Below are positions 32,119 to 41,654 of a DNA stretch of 64,000 bases, piece by piece. Origin of the DNA: JAWKHR01 sp041394725 (GTDB lineage: Bacteria; Acidobacteriota; Vicinamibacteria; Vicinamibacterales; SCN-69-37). The position numbers and the translations under genes were made by a program. The stretch spans positions 1-64,000 of the forward strand of contig JAWKHR010000024.1 in the NCBI GenBank assembly GCA_041394725.1. The letters run 5' to 3'. The notes under the pieces are model-generated. The model saw only the letters and a program-made list of their open reading frames with translations. It had not been told where the DNA came from and ran no database searches. Numbering within the stretch: position 1 is the first letter of the stretch; the number at the start of each line of letters is the position of its first letter.

Positions 32119-34353
32119 ATGTCGTGGATCGTGCCGGTCTGGATGATCGTGCTGGTCTCACCGCCGGCCGGCAGCGTCCCCGCCAGGCAGGCGGCGGGCC
32201 TCGTCACCGGCGTCACGATCGACGCCCGAACCGGCACGCCGCTGCCCGCCGTGGACGTGCGCAGCGAGGGAGGGACTTCCGTCTCCTCGGATCCGTCGGG
32301 CCGCTTTCGTCTGGTCGTGGCTCCCGGCCGCTCGCGATTGACCTTCGAGATCGTCGGCTACGCCGTGGAGGAACGGACCGTTGAACTCCGGGCCGGCGAG
32401 TCGGTCGCCCTCCGCGTCGTGCTGGCACCCGGCCCTGCCCGGTTCGAGGCGGCGACCGACGTCGTCGGCACCGGCGCGCCCGCGTCGGAGGTCGGCGTCT
32501 CCACGGTGACGCTCGACGCGGGGCACCTGGCCGATCTCCGCGGCGTGCTGACCGACGATCCGTTCCGGGCGCTTCAGGCCGCGCCCGGCATCGTCGCCAC
32601 CGACGACTTCCGCGGCGAAGTCGGCGTCCGCGGCTGGGGACCGCCGCATCAGACCGTGACGCTCGATGGCGTCGAGCTCCTGCAGCCCTGGCACTCGGTC
32701 CGCGGCGGATCCGACACGGGATCGATCTCACGAGTACAGGCCGATGTCCTCGAGCAGGTCTCCGTCGTCGCGTCCCCCGCACCGGTCGAGGCTCCGGCAC
32801 GCCTCGGGCCGTCGATCCGCTTCGTCTCGCGCGAAGCGCTCTCGGAGCCGTCGGTCGCGGCCACGATCGGCGCCGCCGCGACCTCACTCACGGCCGCCGG
32901 ACCTGCCGGAACCGGGGCGCGCGCGGGCTGGCTCGTCTCGCTTCGCCGCAGCTACCTCGGCTGGCTGCTCCGCGCGCTCGATCCCGAATCGGACAACGCG
33001 TTCAACTTCACCGACGGCTTCGGCAAGCTGCGGTGGCGGCCGTCGGGCCGGCAGGCCTATCGAGCCTGGTTCCTCGCCGGCCGGTCGGTGCTGGACGATG
33101 ACGCAGCCGCCGGCGACAGCGACGTCCGGCGCGCGACCACGAGCGGCGGGACGGCGAGCCTGCAGGGCGAGTGGATGCCGGCGCGGGCGTGGACGATGTC
33201 GCAGGCGCTGTCAGCGTCGATCGATCGACACCGCAACGCGGCCGCCGACGGCCGGCCTCTCGACGAGGGCCGCGAACGCTGGACCGACTGGCGCACGACG
33301 GCCCGGACCTCGCGTGCCTGGGGCAGCGTGGACCTCGGCGCCGACGCGCGCTGGCGGCAGGCTCACCGGTTGGTCCGGACGTTCGACGGCGCCGCGCCCC
33401 GGGTCGCCGTGGACGGATCGGCTTCGGATCGACTGGCCGGTGCCTGGTTTCACGTGCGGTGGGCGGTGACACCCGCGGTGGTCCTGGCTCCGGGCGCGCG
33501 CGTCGAGCGACGGACGGGGACGTTGGCCACGTCCACCTCCGCGTGGCTGCTCGGCGAATGGGCGGTCGGGCCGGCGACGCAGGTTCAGGCCTCGTTCAGC
33601 CGGGTCGAACAGGTTCCCGAGCCCGGGCAGATGCTCATCGCCAGCCCGCGCAGCCTCGCGGCCGAGCGATCGACCGGCGTCGAGGGATCGTTCTCGACGA
33701 CGCCGGCACGCGGATGGCACGTGGAGGTCGCCGCGTACGCGCGTCACGAGGACGGCCGGCTCATCGCGCCGGCCGGCGAATGGCGAGTGCTCGACGGCAT
33801 CGTGGTCCGGGAAGCCGCGGTGGGATGGTGGCAGGGCGGCCGGAGCCGCGCGTGGGGCGCCAGCCTGCGTGCCGAGCGCACCTCGACGACGGGGCTGTCC
33901 GGCTGGATCGCCTACGCGTACGGGCGCACCGAACTCCGGGATCCCGAGCGCGGGGAGACGTTCCCCGAGGCGTGGGACCAGCGACACGCGCTGACCGCGT
34001 TCGGCGCGTTCGGCGTCTCCGGCCATCTGCGAGCGTCAGCCCGGCTCCGCGTCGGATCCGGACTGCCGCTGCCGGGCTACTTCGAGCGGGTCGGCGACGA
34101 CTACTACGTCGGCGACCAACGCAACCAGGTGCGGCTCCAGCCGTACGCCCGGCTCGACGTGCGCGTGGATCGCACGTGGCACTGGGGCGGCCGGCGCGTC
34201 ACGGCGTTCGTCGAGATCCTGAATGTCCTCAATCGCCGGAACGTCGCGCCGACCGACACCTTCGTGGACGTCCGTTACGGGCGCGTGCGCGCGCCCGTCG
34301 AATCGCTGCTGCCGCTCCTGCCGATCGCCGGACTGCGGATCGACTTCCGATGA
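32119..34353 (+). CDS. TonB-dependent receptor-like outer-membrane protein
   Basis: 744-residue protein. After a signal segment (VWMIVLVSPPAGSV) comes a carboxypeptidase-regulatory-like domain (about 25-105: GVTIDARTGTPLPAVDVRSEG, RLVVAPGRSRLTFEIVGY). A plug domain follows (about 135-240: LTDDPFRALQAAPGIVATDDF, VRGWGPPHQTVTLDGVEL). The beta barrel ends LNRRNVAPTDTFVDVRYGR and LPIAGLRIDFR. No clear TonB box is seen before the plug. It is shorter than most SusC/OAR members. It probably takes up a ligand through the outer membrane. The stop overlaps the M23 gene start (ATGA). Confidence 0.83.
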   Translation: MSWIVPVWMIVLVSPPAGSVPARQAAGLVTGVTIDARTGTPLPAVDVRSEGGTSVSSDPSGRFRLVVAPGRSRLTFEIVGYAVEERTVELRAGESVALRVVLAPGPARFEAATDVVGTGAPASEVGVSTVTLDAGHLADLRGVLTDDPFRALQAAPGIVATDDFRGEVGVRGWGPPHQTVTLDGVELLQPWHSVRGGSDTGSISRVQADVLEQVSVVASPAPVEAPARLGPSIRFVSREALSEPSVAATIGAAATSLTAAGPAGTGARAGWLVSLRRSYLGWLLRALDPESDNAFNFTDGFGKLRWRPSGRQAYRAWFLAGRSVLDDDAAAGDSDVRRATTSGGTASLQGEWMPARAWTMSQALSASIDRHRNAAADGRPLDEGRERWTDWRTTARTSRAWGSVDLGADARWRQAHRLVRTFDGAAPRVAVDGSASDRLAGAWFHVRWAVTPAVVLAPGARVERRTGTLATSTSAWLLGEWAVGPATQVQASFSRVEQVPEPGQMLIASPRSLAAERSTGVEGSFSTTPARGWHVEVAAYARHEDGRLIAPAGEWRVLDGIVVREAAVGWWQGGRSRAWGASLRAERTSTTGLSGWIAYAYGRTELRDPERGETFPEAWDQRHALTAFGAFGVSGHLRASARLRVGSGLPLPGYFERVGDDYYVGDQRNQVRLQPYARLDVRVDRTWHWGGRRVTAFVEILNVLNRRNVAPTDTFVDVRYGRVRAPVESLLPLLPIAGLRIDFR

Positions 34354-34979
34354 CCGGGGTGCTGGCGGCGCCCGGCCGGATCGTGGCGCTGGCCGCGTCG
34401 ATCGTCGTCGCGACGGCGTGCGGGCGTGTCTCGCACCTGGCCGGCCCGGACGTGGCGCCGGCGCTGGCGTGCACGGGCTACGAGCCACAGGATCGATCGC
34501 CGTTCGTCCTGCCGTATCCGCCGGGCACGGCGTATCTTGTCCTGCAGGGCAACTGCGGGCCGTTCACGCACTGGCCAGGTGACGTCTTCAAGTACGGGTA
34601 CGACTTCACGATGCCGGTCGGCACGCCGGTGCACGCCGCGCGAGGGGGCGCGGTCATGGCGATCGAGGACCGGTATCCCGACGGGGACGGCACGCCGGGC
34701 GAGGAGAACTTCGTCTTCGTGCGACACGATGACGGCACGATCGGCCGCTATTTCCACCTGACCCGGGGCGGTGTCCGGGTGACGGTCGGGGAGGCGATCG
34801 CCGCCGGGACGCTCGTCGGCCTGAGCGGCAATACCGGCCGCACCAACGGCGTGCCCCACCTGCACTTCGACGTCGCGGTCTGCCCGCCGACGTCGTGCCG
34901 GACGTTGCCGGTCGTCTTTCGCAACACCCGGCCTCACCCGGCGGGTCTCGTGCAGGGCGAGGTCTACGAGGCGTGGTGA
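34350..34979 (+). CDS. M23-family metallopeptidase, lipoprotein-like
   Basis: 209-residue exported protein. The signal ends IVVATACGR with a lipobox-like Cys near 24. The LytM/M23 core starts at YGYDFTMPVGTPVHAARGG, giving the zinc-binding Asp. YFHLTRGGVRVTVGEAI and SGNTGRTNGVPHLHFDV follow, giving the HxH pair. The canonical His four residues before the Asp is absent (Lys-Tyr-Gly-Tyr-Asp); a His in FTHWPGD about 13 residues earlier might substitute, so activity is not assured. It would cut peptidoglycan cross-links or small peptides. ATGA overlap with the TonB-like gene shows coupling. Confidence 0.82.
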   Translation: MTGVLAAPGRIVALAASIVVATACGRVSHLAGPDVAPALACTGYEPQDRSPFVLPYPPGTAYLVLQGNCGPFTHWPGDVFKYGYDFTMPVGTPVHAARGGAVMAIEDRYPDGDGTPGEENFVFVRHDDGTIGRYFHLTRGGVRVTVGEAIAAGTLVGLSGNTGRTNGVPHLHFDVAVCPPTSCRTLPVVFRNTRPHPAGLVQGEVYEAW

Positions 34980-35030
34980 AGGCGCCGCCGGACGCGCGCG
35001 GGTCGAGGACCTCGCGGTCCGCTTGCGCAT

Positions 35031-35051
35031 ACATAGACATTATGTTTATAT
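35031..35051. promoter_or_regulatory. Probable PadR operator over the promoter
   Basis: An imperfect dyad centred on 35041 (ATAGACAT-T-ATGTTTAT with one mismatch pair) carries the ACAT/ATGT half-sites typical of PadR binding. It overlaps the TATATT -10 box at 35047-35052, which lies 6 nt before ATG 35059. Confidence 0.5.
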
Positions 35052-35058
35052 TGCCGCG

Positions 35059-35415
35059 ATGCCGCCGAAGCGCATTCCCACCTCGACCCAGCCGCTCAAG
35101 AACGAGGTGCTCCTCGTGCTGCTCGCGCTCGTCAACGAGCCGATGCATGGCTACGCCGTCATGCAGAAGATCGAGGAGGACTCGAACGGCACCGTCGTCC
35201 TGCAGGCCGGCGCGTTCTACCGGCTGTTGCGGAACATGCTCGAGGATGGCCTCGTCGAGGAGCGCCCGGATCCGGAGCGGAGCCCGCGCGACGCGAGGAA
35301 ACGCCGCTTCTACCGGGTGACCGCCCGTGGACGCGCGGTCGCTCAGGCCGCGCTCGATCGCCTGGCCGCGCTCGTGCAGACGGGACGCCGGAGCCTGGCC
35401 CGGCCGGCTCGCTGA
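35059..35415 (+). CDS. PadR-family transcriptional regulator 2
   Basis: 118-residue PadR repressor. LKNEVLLVLLALVNEPMHGYAVMQKIEE begins the winged helix. VVLQAGAFYRLLRNMLEDGLVEE holds the recognition helix and wing, and KRRFYRVTARGRAVA completes it. ATG 35059 is chosen because it lies 6 nt after the -10 box and begins the family sequence (PPKRIPTSTQPLKN). TGATG overlap with the permease gene downstream shows coupling. It is likely autoregulated at 35031-35051. Confidence 0.92.
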   Translation: MPPKRIPTSTQPLKNEVLLVLLALVNEPMHGYAVMQKIEEDSNGTVVLQAGAFYRLLRNMLEDGLVEERPDPERSPRDARKRRFYRVTARGRAVAQAALDRLAALVQTGRRSLARPAR

Positions 35416-38147
35416 TGGCCGCCTGGCTGGCGCGAGCCTATCGGCTGCTGCTCGGGTTCCTGCCGCATGCGTTTCGTGACCGGTTCGCGGCCGAGATGGC
35501 CGAGAGCTTCGGCGAGCGGCTCCGGCGCCGGCGTGGACGGGCGCGCCCGCGCTTCGTGGCGCGCGCCTTCGCGGACCTCGCCTGGTCGGTGGCCTGCGAG
35601 TGGGCCCGCGTGCTGTTCCAGCCCTTCCGGCGTTCGAGGGACCGCGCCCCTGTCACCTCTCGGAGAGTCGCGGTGTTCGACATCCTCCGCCTCGACGCGC
35701 GCGCGGCCATCCGATCCCTTCGGCGGCGTCCGCTCGCCTCCTGGGCGATCGTCCTGACGCTGGCGCTGGGCGTCGGCGCGAACGCGGCCGTGTTCCGCCT
35801 GGTCGATGCCATCCTGCTGCATCCGATCCCGGTCGCCGCACCCGATCGTGTCGTCGCAATCTTCCATCCGCGCGGCGACGTCGCCACGGCGGGATACGGA
35901 CTCGACGAAGGCCTGTCGTACTCGGACTTCCGCACGCTCGAGGCGGACGCCGCGACGTTGTCGAGCGTCGCGGGCTTCATCGACGTCGAGGTCGGCTTCC
36001 GGACCGGGACCCGGGTCAGCCAGGTCACGGCCGGCGCCGTGTCCGGCCGCTACTTCTCGCTGCTCGGCCTCGATCCGGCGATCGGCCGGCTGCCCGGACC
36101 GGCCGACGATGCGCCGGGGTCGAGGGTCGTCGTGCTGAGCGACGCCTGCTGGGCGCGCGAGTACGACCGATCTCCCGACATCGTCGGCCAGTCGGTCGAG
36201 ATCGGCGGGACCACGTTCGTGGTCGTCGGCGTCGCGCCGCGCGGCTTCCGCGGCACGCGCCTCGACAGCCAGCCGTACGTCTGGATTCCGATCACGAGCC
36301 TCACGTCGGTGCATGCCGGAGGCATCTGGTCGGGCGCGCTCGGCACGCGGATGCTGGGCGACCACCCGCTCGGCTGGGTCGGCACCCTGGGGCGGCTCGC
36401 CGACGACGCGTCGAGGCCGTCAGCCGAGGCGGAAGTCAGGGCGATGCTGGGCCGCGGGGACGATGCAGCGCCGGCGACGGGCGCCGAGGCCCGGCGCGTC
36501 GTCTTCCGGCCGCTGGTCGATGTCGCGGCGGGAGCGGATCGGCGCAGCCTCGTGCGGCTGGTGGCGATCCTGGCCGGCGTGGTCGGGCTGACGCTCGCCA
36601 TCGCGTGGATGAACATCGCCGCGCTCTCGATGGTGTACGCGGGCGACCGCACGCGCGAGTTCTCGCTGCGGTCGGCGCTCGGAGCCGGCCGGGCGCGGCT
36701 GGCCGCCGGGGTGTTCACGGAGCATCTGCTCCTGGCCGCCCTCGGCGGCCTTGCCGCGCTGGCCGTGGGGGCGGGGACGCTGCGGCTCCTCTCGGCGTTC
36801 ACATTGCCGGGCGGGGTCAGCCTCGAGCAGGTGGACATGCGGCTGGAGCCCCGCGTGCTCGTCGTCACCGGAGGCCTGACGCTGCTGACGGCGCTCGTCA
36901 TCGGCGCCGGCCCCGTGCGCCGCGCGGCGAGCCTGTCGGCGTCGTCGTCCGGCGCGCTGACCGCGCGGGGCGCCGCCGCCGGCCGGACCGGCAGTCACCG
37001 CGTGCTGATTGCCGGGCAGATCGCGTTGACGATGGCGCTGCTCGTGAGCGCCGGCCTGTTCGTGCGCAGCCTGCAGCAGGGCCTGCGCGCGGACCTCGGG
37101 TTCAATCCGGCACCGCTCGGCGCGATCTCGGTGGACCTGCTGCGCTACGGGTACACGGACGTCCGCGCGGCCGAGTACTACGACCGCATGCTCGAGCAGG
37201 CGGCCCGGGTGCCCGGCGTCACGCGCGTGGCGCTGGCGACGCACGTGCCGCTGTCGCCCGTCAGGCAGATTCCGCTGGACACGGACGATGGCCCGTACAC
37301 GATCGATCGCCCGCTCGACACCGGCCTGAGCGCGGTGACGGGCCCGTTCTTCGACGTGATGGGGATCCCGCTGATCGCCGGCCGCCGGTTCGCCCGGACG
37401 GACGTGCGGGGCGCGCCGCGCGTGGCGGTCCTGAACGAGACGGCGGCGAGGCAGCTCTTCCCCGGGGCGTCGCCGATCGGCCGCGAGGTGCGCGTCTACG
37501 GCAGCCTGTCGTCGGTGGTGGTCGGCGTGGTGGCGGACGCCAAGTACGGCAGCGTGCGCGATGCCGGCGTGCCGATGCTCTACTGGCACCTGCCGCAGGA
37601 TCCGCCCGTGGGTGGCGTCTCGCTGGTGGCGCGGAGCGACCGGCCGATGGCGACGCTCCCGCTGCTGCGCGCGGCGCTTCAGGGGATCGATCCGCACGTC
37701 GCGCTCTATGACGTTCGCCTGGTCGGGGCGCAGGTGGACCGGGCGCTCGCGCCGCAGCGCTTCGGGTCGCTGCTGCTCTCCGCGTTCGCCGCGATTGCGC
37801 TCGCGGTGGCGGGGGTCGGCATCTATGGCGTCGTGTCGTCAACGGTCAGCCAGCGCACGGCGGAGATCGGGATTCGGCTGGCGCTCGGCGCGTCGCCGGC
37901 GGCGGTGACGGGGGCCGTCCTCGGCCGAACGGCCGCCGCGGTCGGCGCCGGCCTGGTCCTGGGTGTCGGGGCGGCCGCGCTGGTGGCGGGCGGGCTCGAG
38001 CGATTTCTCTACGGCGTCACGCCGCTGGATGGGACGTCATTCGCCGGAGCCGTGACGCTCCTGCTGGCGGTCGCCGTCGTCGCGACGATCCGGCCCGCGC
38101 GTCGTGCGGCGCTGACCGATCCGGTCGTGGCGTTGCGGGGGGAGTGA
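35415..38147 (+). CDS. ADOP-type ABC permease (MacB/FtsX-like) 2
   Basis: 910-residue permease of the same duplicated family as the ones at 14851 and 38566. The prefix domain (YRLLLGFLPHAFRDRFAAEM) resembles that of permease 1. Core 1 begins FDILRLDARAAIRSLRRRPLASWAIVLTLALGVGAN. FtsX helices lie at LVAILAGVVGLTLAIAWMNIAAL and at the end (FAAIALAVAGVGIYGVVSSTVSQRTAEIGIRLALGASP). The closing RRAALTDPVVALRGE is the usual terminus. No ATPase gene is adjacent. It converges on the VOC gene with a 6-bp gap. Confidence 0.92.
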   Translation: MAAWLARAYRLLLGFLPHAFRDRFAAEMAESFGERLRRRRGRARPRFVARAFADLAWSVACEWARVLFQPFRRSRDRAPVTSRRVAVFDILRLDARAAIRSLRRRPLASWAIVLTLALGVGANAAVFRLVDAILLHPIPVAAPDRVVAIFHPRGDVATAGYGLDEGLSYSDFRTLEADAATLSSVAGFIDVEVGFRTGTRVSQVTAGAVSGRYFSLLGLDPAIGRLPGPADDAPGSRVVVLSDACWAREYDRSPDIVGQSVEIGGTTFVVVGVAPRGFRGTRLDSQPYVWIPITSLTSVHAGGIWSGALGTRMLGDHPLGWVGTLGRLADDASRPSAEAEVRAMLGRGDDAAPATGAEARRVVFRPLVDVAAGADRRSLVRLVAILAGVVGLTLAIAWMNIAALSMVYAGDRTREFSLRSALGAGRARLAAGVFTEHLLLAALGGLAALAVGAGTLRLLSAFTLPGGVSLEQVDMRLEPRVLVVTGGLTLLTALVIGAGPVRRAASLSASSSGALTARGAAAGRTGSHRVLIAGQIALTMALLVSAGLFVRSLQQGLRADLGFNPAPLGAISVDLLRYGYTDVRAAEYYDRMLEQAARVPGVTRVALATHVPLSPVRQIPLDTDDGPYTIDRPLDTGLSAVTGPFFDVMGIPLIAGRRFARTDVRGAPRVAVLNETAARQLFPGASPIGREVRVYGSLSSVVVGVVADAKYGSVRDAGVPMLYWHLPQDPPVGGVSLVARSDRPMATLPLLRAALQGIDPHVALYDVRLVGAQVDRALAPQRFGSLLLSAFAAIALAVAGVGIYGVVSSTVSQRTAEIGIRLALGASPAAVTGAVLGRTAAAVGAGLVLGVGAAALVAGGLERFLYGVTPLDGTSFAGAVTLLLAVAVVATIRPARRAALTDPVVALRGE

Positions 38148-38153
38148 AGGGGG

Positions 38154-38555
38154 CTACTCGACGGCCCACTGAAGGCAGATGTTGTAGCCGTCCGGGTCGT
38201 GAAAGGACAGCTGCCGCATACCGTAGTCACGAACGACCGGAGGCTGGACCGCGACGCCCTGGTCGAGCAGGTGCGCATACGCCGCGTCGAGGTCACGGCA
38301 CCCGACGAAGAGCGAGGTGTCCCCATGGGCCGCGTGGCGACGCCGGTCTGGCTCGGGTGGACGTCGATCGCCTTCGTACATCGTATTGAGCATCACCTGC
38401 ACCCCGTCTCGCTCGAGCAGGCACCAGTCACAGTCATCGATCGGCGGCGCGGCACGCACCACACGGAAGCCAAGGACGCGTCGATAGAAGTCCAGGGCCG
38501 CCGTCATGTCGAACACCTCGAGGAGCGGACAGAGCCCGTCGAAACGGATTGTCAT
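38154..38555 (-). CDS. VOC/glyoxalase-like protein (bleomycin-resistance type)
   Basis: 133-residue single-module VOC protein with two beta-alpha-beta-beta-beta units. The first is CPLLEVFDMTAALDFYRRVLGFRVV, the second TSLFVGCRDLDAAYAHLLDQGV, closing with RQLSFHDPDGYNICLQW. The Asp-Pro-Asp-Gly-Tyr turn is standard. Members bind metal or sequester drugs; the ligand is unknown. It sits between two ADOP permeases, 10 bp downstream of permease 3 on the same strand, so it may be the last gene of that operon. Confidence 0.87.
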   Translation of the reverse strand: MTIRFDGLCPLLEVFDMTAALDFYRRVLGFRVVRAAPPIDDCDWCLLERDGVQVMLNTMYEGDRRPPEPDRRRHAAHGDTSLFVGCRDLDAAYAHLLDQGVAVQPPVVRDYGMRQLSFHDPDGYNICLQWAVE

Positions 38556-38565
38556 CGGAATGCGC

Positions 38566-41271
38566 CTACTCCTGCCGGAGTGCCTGAGTGGGCGCGATCC
38601 GCGACGCCCGGCGCGCCGGCACGTACGTCGCCAGCATCGTCACCAGACACATCGAGGGCACCACGACGAGGTAGGCGACCAGGTCCACGCCGCCCGCGTG
38701 AAACAGCATGGCGTTCATCAGCTGCTCGACGCCGAATCCCAGCGCGAGGCCAATCAGCGTCCCCAGACCGACGAGGGCGAGGCCCCGGCCCATGACCAGG
38801 CGGAGCACGTCCCCGACCACGGCGCCGAGCGCGATGCGGATCCCGATCTCCCGGGTCCGCCGGCTCGCCGAGTACGCGACCAGGCCGTACAGGCCGGCCA
38901 CGGCCAGCACCAGGCCGCCCCCGCCCATCGTGCCGACCAGCCGGACCGCGACCCCCGGCCCGTCAACGGTCGAGTAGCGCATCAGGTCGTCGTAGGAACG
39001 GGCCTGGAGCATGGGCATGTTGGGATCGAGCGCGTGCACGATCTCCCTGACCGCCGGCATCAGCGCGATCGGATCCGCCATCGACGCGCGGGCCCTGACC
39101 ATCAGTACCAGCCTCGAGACCTGGCGCTGCGTGCGCGGCATGTACAGGAAGGGCGTGCCGCCAGGGTCGCCATCGCGATACTTGATCGTCCTTGCGACGC
39201 CGACGATTTCGACGGGGGTGGCGCTGGCGTCGTCGAGCCGGACGCGCCGTCCGACGGCGTCGCCGTCCGGCCAGTACCGGCGTGCAAGCGCCTCGTTGAT
39301 CACGGCCACGCGTGGAGCGTCGGCGGTATCCGAGGCCAGGAAGCCCCGCCCCCGAACGACCGGAATGCCCAGCGTCTCGAAGTAGTCCTCGCCGATCGTG
39401 TCCATCGACACATCGAAGGTCTCGCGATTCCGGGGCATTTCGAGGCCGTCCGGCACGAACGCCACGCGCTCGAAGTCCTCGAGACCCAGCGGTGGATTCT
39501 GCGTGAGCGTCACGCGCTGGACGCCCGGCACGCCGCGTACCCGCTCCGCGAGGCGCGTGTAGAACTGCTCCGTGTGATCCGCATCGTACTGGAGGAGCCG
39601 CGGATCGAAGCTCGCCAGCAGCAGGTGATCCGTGGGAAACCCCGTGCCCTGGAGAAAGGCCCGGTGAAACCCGCGGAACATCAGGAACGACGCCGTCAGC
39701 AGCATGAGCGACATCGCGACCTGTGCCACGACGAGGGCACTGCGTCCCCACAGGCGCCGCTGACCGGGCTCGTCGACGTCGGCCGACTTGAGACCGGTCA
39801 CGACGTCGGCCCGGCTGCTCTGCAGCGCGGGCGCCAGCCCACAGACGAGCGCGCTCCCCAGGGCCAGCACCAGGCTGGCCGTGAGCATGCGTCCGTCCAT
39901 GCGAAACGGAATCTCGACGGGCAGTTCGCTCGGAATGCTGAACCGGCGCAACAGCGTGATGCCGCCGTAGCCGACGGCGAGGCCACCGAGCCCCCCGGCG
40001 CACCCGAGGATCAGGCTCTCGGTCAGCAGCAGGCGGATCAACCGGAAGCGTCCCGCGCCCAGCGCCAGACGGACGGCAATCTCCCGCCTCCGGGTGCGGG
40101 CCCGGCTGAGGAGCAGCCCGGCGACGTTCGTGCAGGCGACGAGCAGCACGACGATCCCCAGGACCGAGAAGATCACGGCGAACTTCCACTCGACCGCGTC
40201 GCCCTGCGTCCGCATCTCGATGCGCGTTCGAACGGCCGCGCCGCGGTCCGCGGTCTCCTCGGGGTAGTCGCGCTCGAAGCGCGTGGCCAGCGCGGCCAGC
40301 TCACTCCGCGCACTCGCGAGCGAGACGCCGGATTTCAGCCGCGCCTTGACGCTGACCTCGCGGTCGTCACGGTCCCGGAAGAAGTCCTTCCGCGGATTGG
40401 TCGAGAACGCGTCGGCCATGGCCAACGGCACATAGACGTCCGGCCGGGAGAAGAGCAGCATCCCGGTGAACGCCTCGGGCGCGACGCCGATCACGGTGAA
40501 CGCCCGGCCGTTCAATCGAATGGTCCGCCCGACCACCGACGGATCGCCGTCGAACTCATGCCGCCAGAAGTCCGGACCCAGCACGGCGACCGCATCGCGC
40601 CCGCGCACGGCGTCCTCGTCGTCGCGAAAGGCCCGTCCGAGGGTCGGCTCCACGTCGAGGGCGCGGAAATAGTTGCCGGACACCATCATGGCGGTCCTGA
40701 CCCGGGCCGGCATGCCGACGTCGGGGCTGAACCCGACGGCCACCAGCGCGGTGCTGGCCAGCACGTCGTCGTAGCTGGTGGTGTTCGCGCGGATGTCGAG
40801 GTATTCGCGGTGCGAGAAGAGATCGAAGCGATTCTCGCGCGAGGTGCCGACGAGGGTCACGACGTTGCCCGGATGGGGTACCGGGTAGGGCCGGAACACC
40901 AGGGCGTCGGCCATGCTGAACGGCGTCACCGTCATGCCGATGCCGAGGGCCAGCGTCATGACGACGAACAGCGTCAGGCCGGGCGTGCGGCGCAGGCTCC
41001 GCAGTGCATAGTGCGCGTCGTCGACGAAGTCGGTCAGCCAATGCACGCGCCGGGCGTCCCGGATCGCCTCCTTCTGCTGCTCGAGTCCTTCCATCGCGCG
41101 AAGGGCCGCCTGGCGCGCCGCGCCCGGAGACAGCCCGTTCGCGATGCCTTCCTCGATCTTGTGATGCAGGTGGAATTCGAGTTCCTCGTCCAGCTCACGC
41201 TCGACCTGGCCGAACCGCAGGATCGACCGGAGCCGCAGGCGCGCCGTGGACCACCATCGCCTGATGCGCAT
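38566..41271 (-). CDS. ADOP-type ABC permease (MacB/FtsX-like) 3
   Basis: 901-residue permease. The prefix domain is of a different kind from permeases 1 and 2 (VERELDEELEFHLHHKIEEGIANGLSPGAARQAALRAMEG). MacB-type core 1 opens DFVDDAHYALRSLRRTPGLTLFVVMTLALGIGM. The first FtsX segment is around AVIFSVLGIVVLLVACTNVAGLLLSRARTRRREIAVRLALG. The second ends RRTREIGIRIALGAVVGDVLRLVMGRGL and terminates ASRIAPTQALRQE. It lies 9 bp after PadR-3. This is the third such transporter in 27 kb; the three are paralogous but not recent duplicates, judging by their differing prefix domains. Confidence 0.92.
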   Translation of the reverse strand: MRIRRWWSTARLRLRSILRFGQVERELDEELEFHLHHKIEEGIANGLSPGAARQAALRAMEGLEQQKEAIRDARRVHWLTDFVDDAHYALRSLRRTPGLTLFVVMTLALGIGMTVTPFSMADALVFRPYPVPHPGNVVTLVGTSRENRFDLFSHREYLDIRANTTSYDDVLASTALVAVGFSPDVGMPARVRTAMMVSGNYFRALDVEPTLGRAFRDDEDAVRGRDAVAVLGPDFWRHEFDGDPSVVGRTIRLNGRAFTVIGVAPEAFTGMLLFSRPDVYVPLAMADAFSTNPRKDFFRDRDDREVSVKARLKSGVSLASARSELAALATRFERDYPEETADRGAAVRTRIEMRTQGDAVEWKFAVIFSVLGIVVLLVACTNVAGLLLSRARTRRREIAVRLALGAGRFRLIRLLLTESLILGCAGGLGGLAVGYGGITLLRRFSIPSELPVEIPFRMDGRMLTASLVLALGSALVCGLAPALQSSRADVVTGLKSADVDEPGQRRLWGRSALVVAQVAMSLMLLTASFLMFRGFHRAFLQGTGFPTDHLLLASFDPRLLQYDADHTEQFYTRLAERVRGVPGVQRVTLTQNPPLGLEDFERVAFVPDGLEMPRNRETFDVSMDTIGEDYFETLGIPVVRGRGFLASDTADAPRVAVINEALARRYWPDGDAVGRRVRLDDASATPVEIVGVARTIKYRDGDPGGTPFLYMPRTQRQVSRLVLMVRARASMADPIALMPAVREIVHALDPNMPMLQARSYDDLMRYSTVDGPGVAVRLVGTMGGGGLVLAVAGLYGLVAYSASRRTREIGIRIALGAVVGDVLRLVMGRGLALVGLGTLIGLALGFGVEQLMNAMLFHAGGVDLVAYLVVVPSMCLVTMLATYVPARRASRIAPTQALRQE

Positions 41272-41280
41272 GACGGGGCC

Positions 41281-41616
41281 TCAGATCTCCGACAGCTGGA
41301 CGACGTGTGAGATCGCGTTCGAGAGCCGCCGCCAGTTGGCCGCCTCGAGCTCGAGCCGCTTCCGGCCCGGGCGCGTCAGCGCGTAGAACTTCGCGCGCCG
41401 GTTGTTCTCAGTCTGCTTCCACTCGGCCGAGATCCAGCCTTCCTGTTCGAGCTTGTGCAGCGCCGGGTAGAGCGAGCCCTCGCTCACCTGCAGGACGTCG
41501 CCGGAGATGGATCGCAGGCGCAGGCTGATGGCCCAGCCGTGCATCGGCTCCAGCGCGAGGATTTTCAGCAGGAGCAGATCGAGCGTGCCTTGAACGAGGT
41601 CGTTGGGTCTGCTCAC
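41281..41616 (-). CDS. PadR-family transcriptional regulator 3
   Basis: 111-residue PadR repressor: NDLVQGTLDLLLLKILALEPMHGWAISLRL, then SEGSLYPALHKLEQEGWISAEW and NNRRAKFYALTRPGRKRLE. These are the classical PadR sub-family sequences found with ADOP genes. GTG 41616 is chosen, as VSRPNDLVQGT is the normal N terminus and an inverted repeat that looks regulatory lies just upstream. It regulates the permease 9 bp downstream. Confidence 0.92.
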   Translation of the reverse strand: MSRPNDLVQGTLDLLLLKILALEPMHGWAISLRLRSISGDVLQVSEGSLYPALHKLEQEGWISAEWKQTENNRRAKFYALTRPGRKRLELEAANWRRLSNAISHVVQLSEI

Positions 41617-41624
41617 ATCGGTTT

Positions 41625-41654
41625 CCGAGAGGAGAATACATCGTCTTCTCTCGG
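41625..41654. promoter_or_regulatory. Inverted repeat before PadR-3
   Basis: CCGAGAG (41625-41631) and CTCTCGG (41648-41654) are exact 7-bp arms 16 bp apart, ending 8 bp upstream of GTG 41616. Probable PadR operator. Confidence 0.5.

Noticed and set aside
33171..34349. N-terminal extension of the M23 peptidase reading frame
   Set aside because: The long upstream part overlaps the TonB-like gene in another frame and is Arg-rich nonsense; the ATG at 34350 with a stop/start overlap and signal peptide is the real start.
34350..34979. Calling the M23 peptidase inactive
   Set aside because: The usual first His is missing at the H-x3-D position, but related proteins may use a His further upstream, so I left the activity open.
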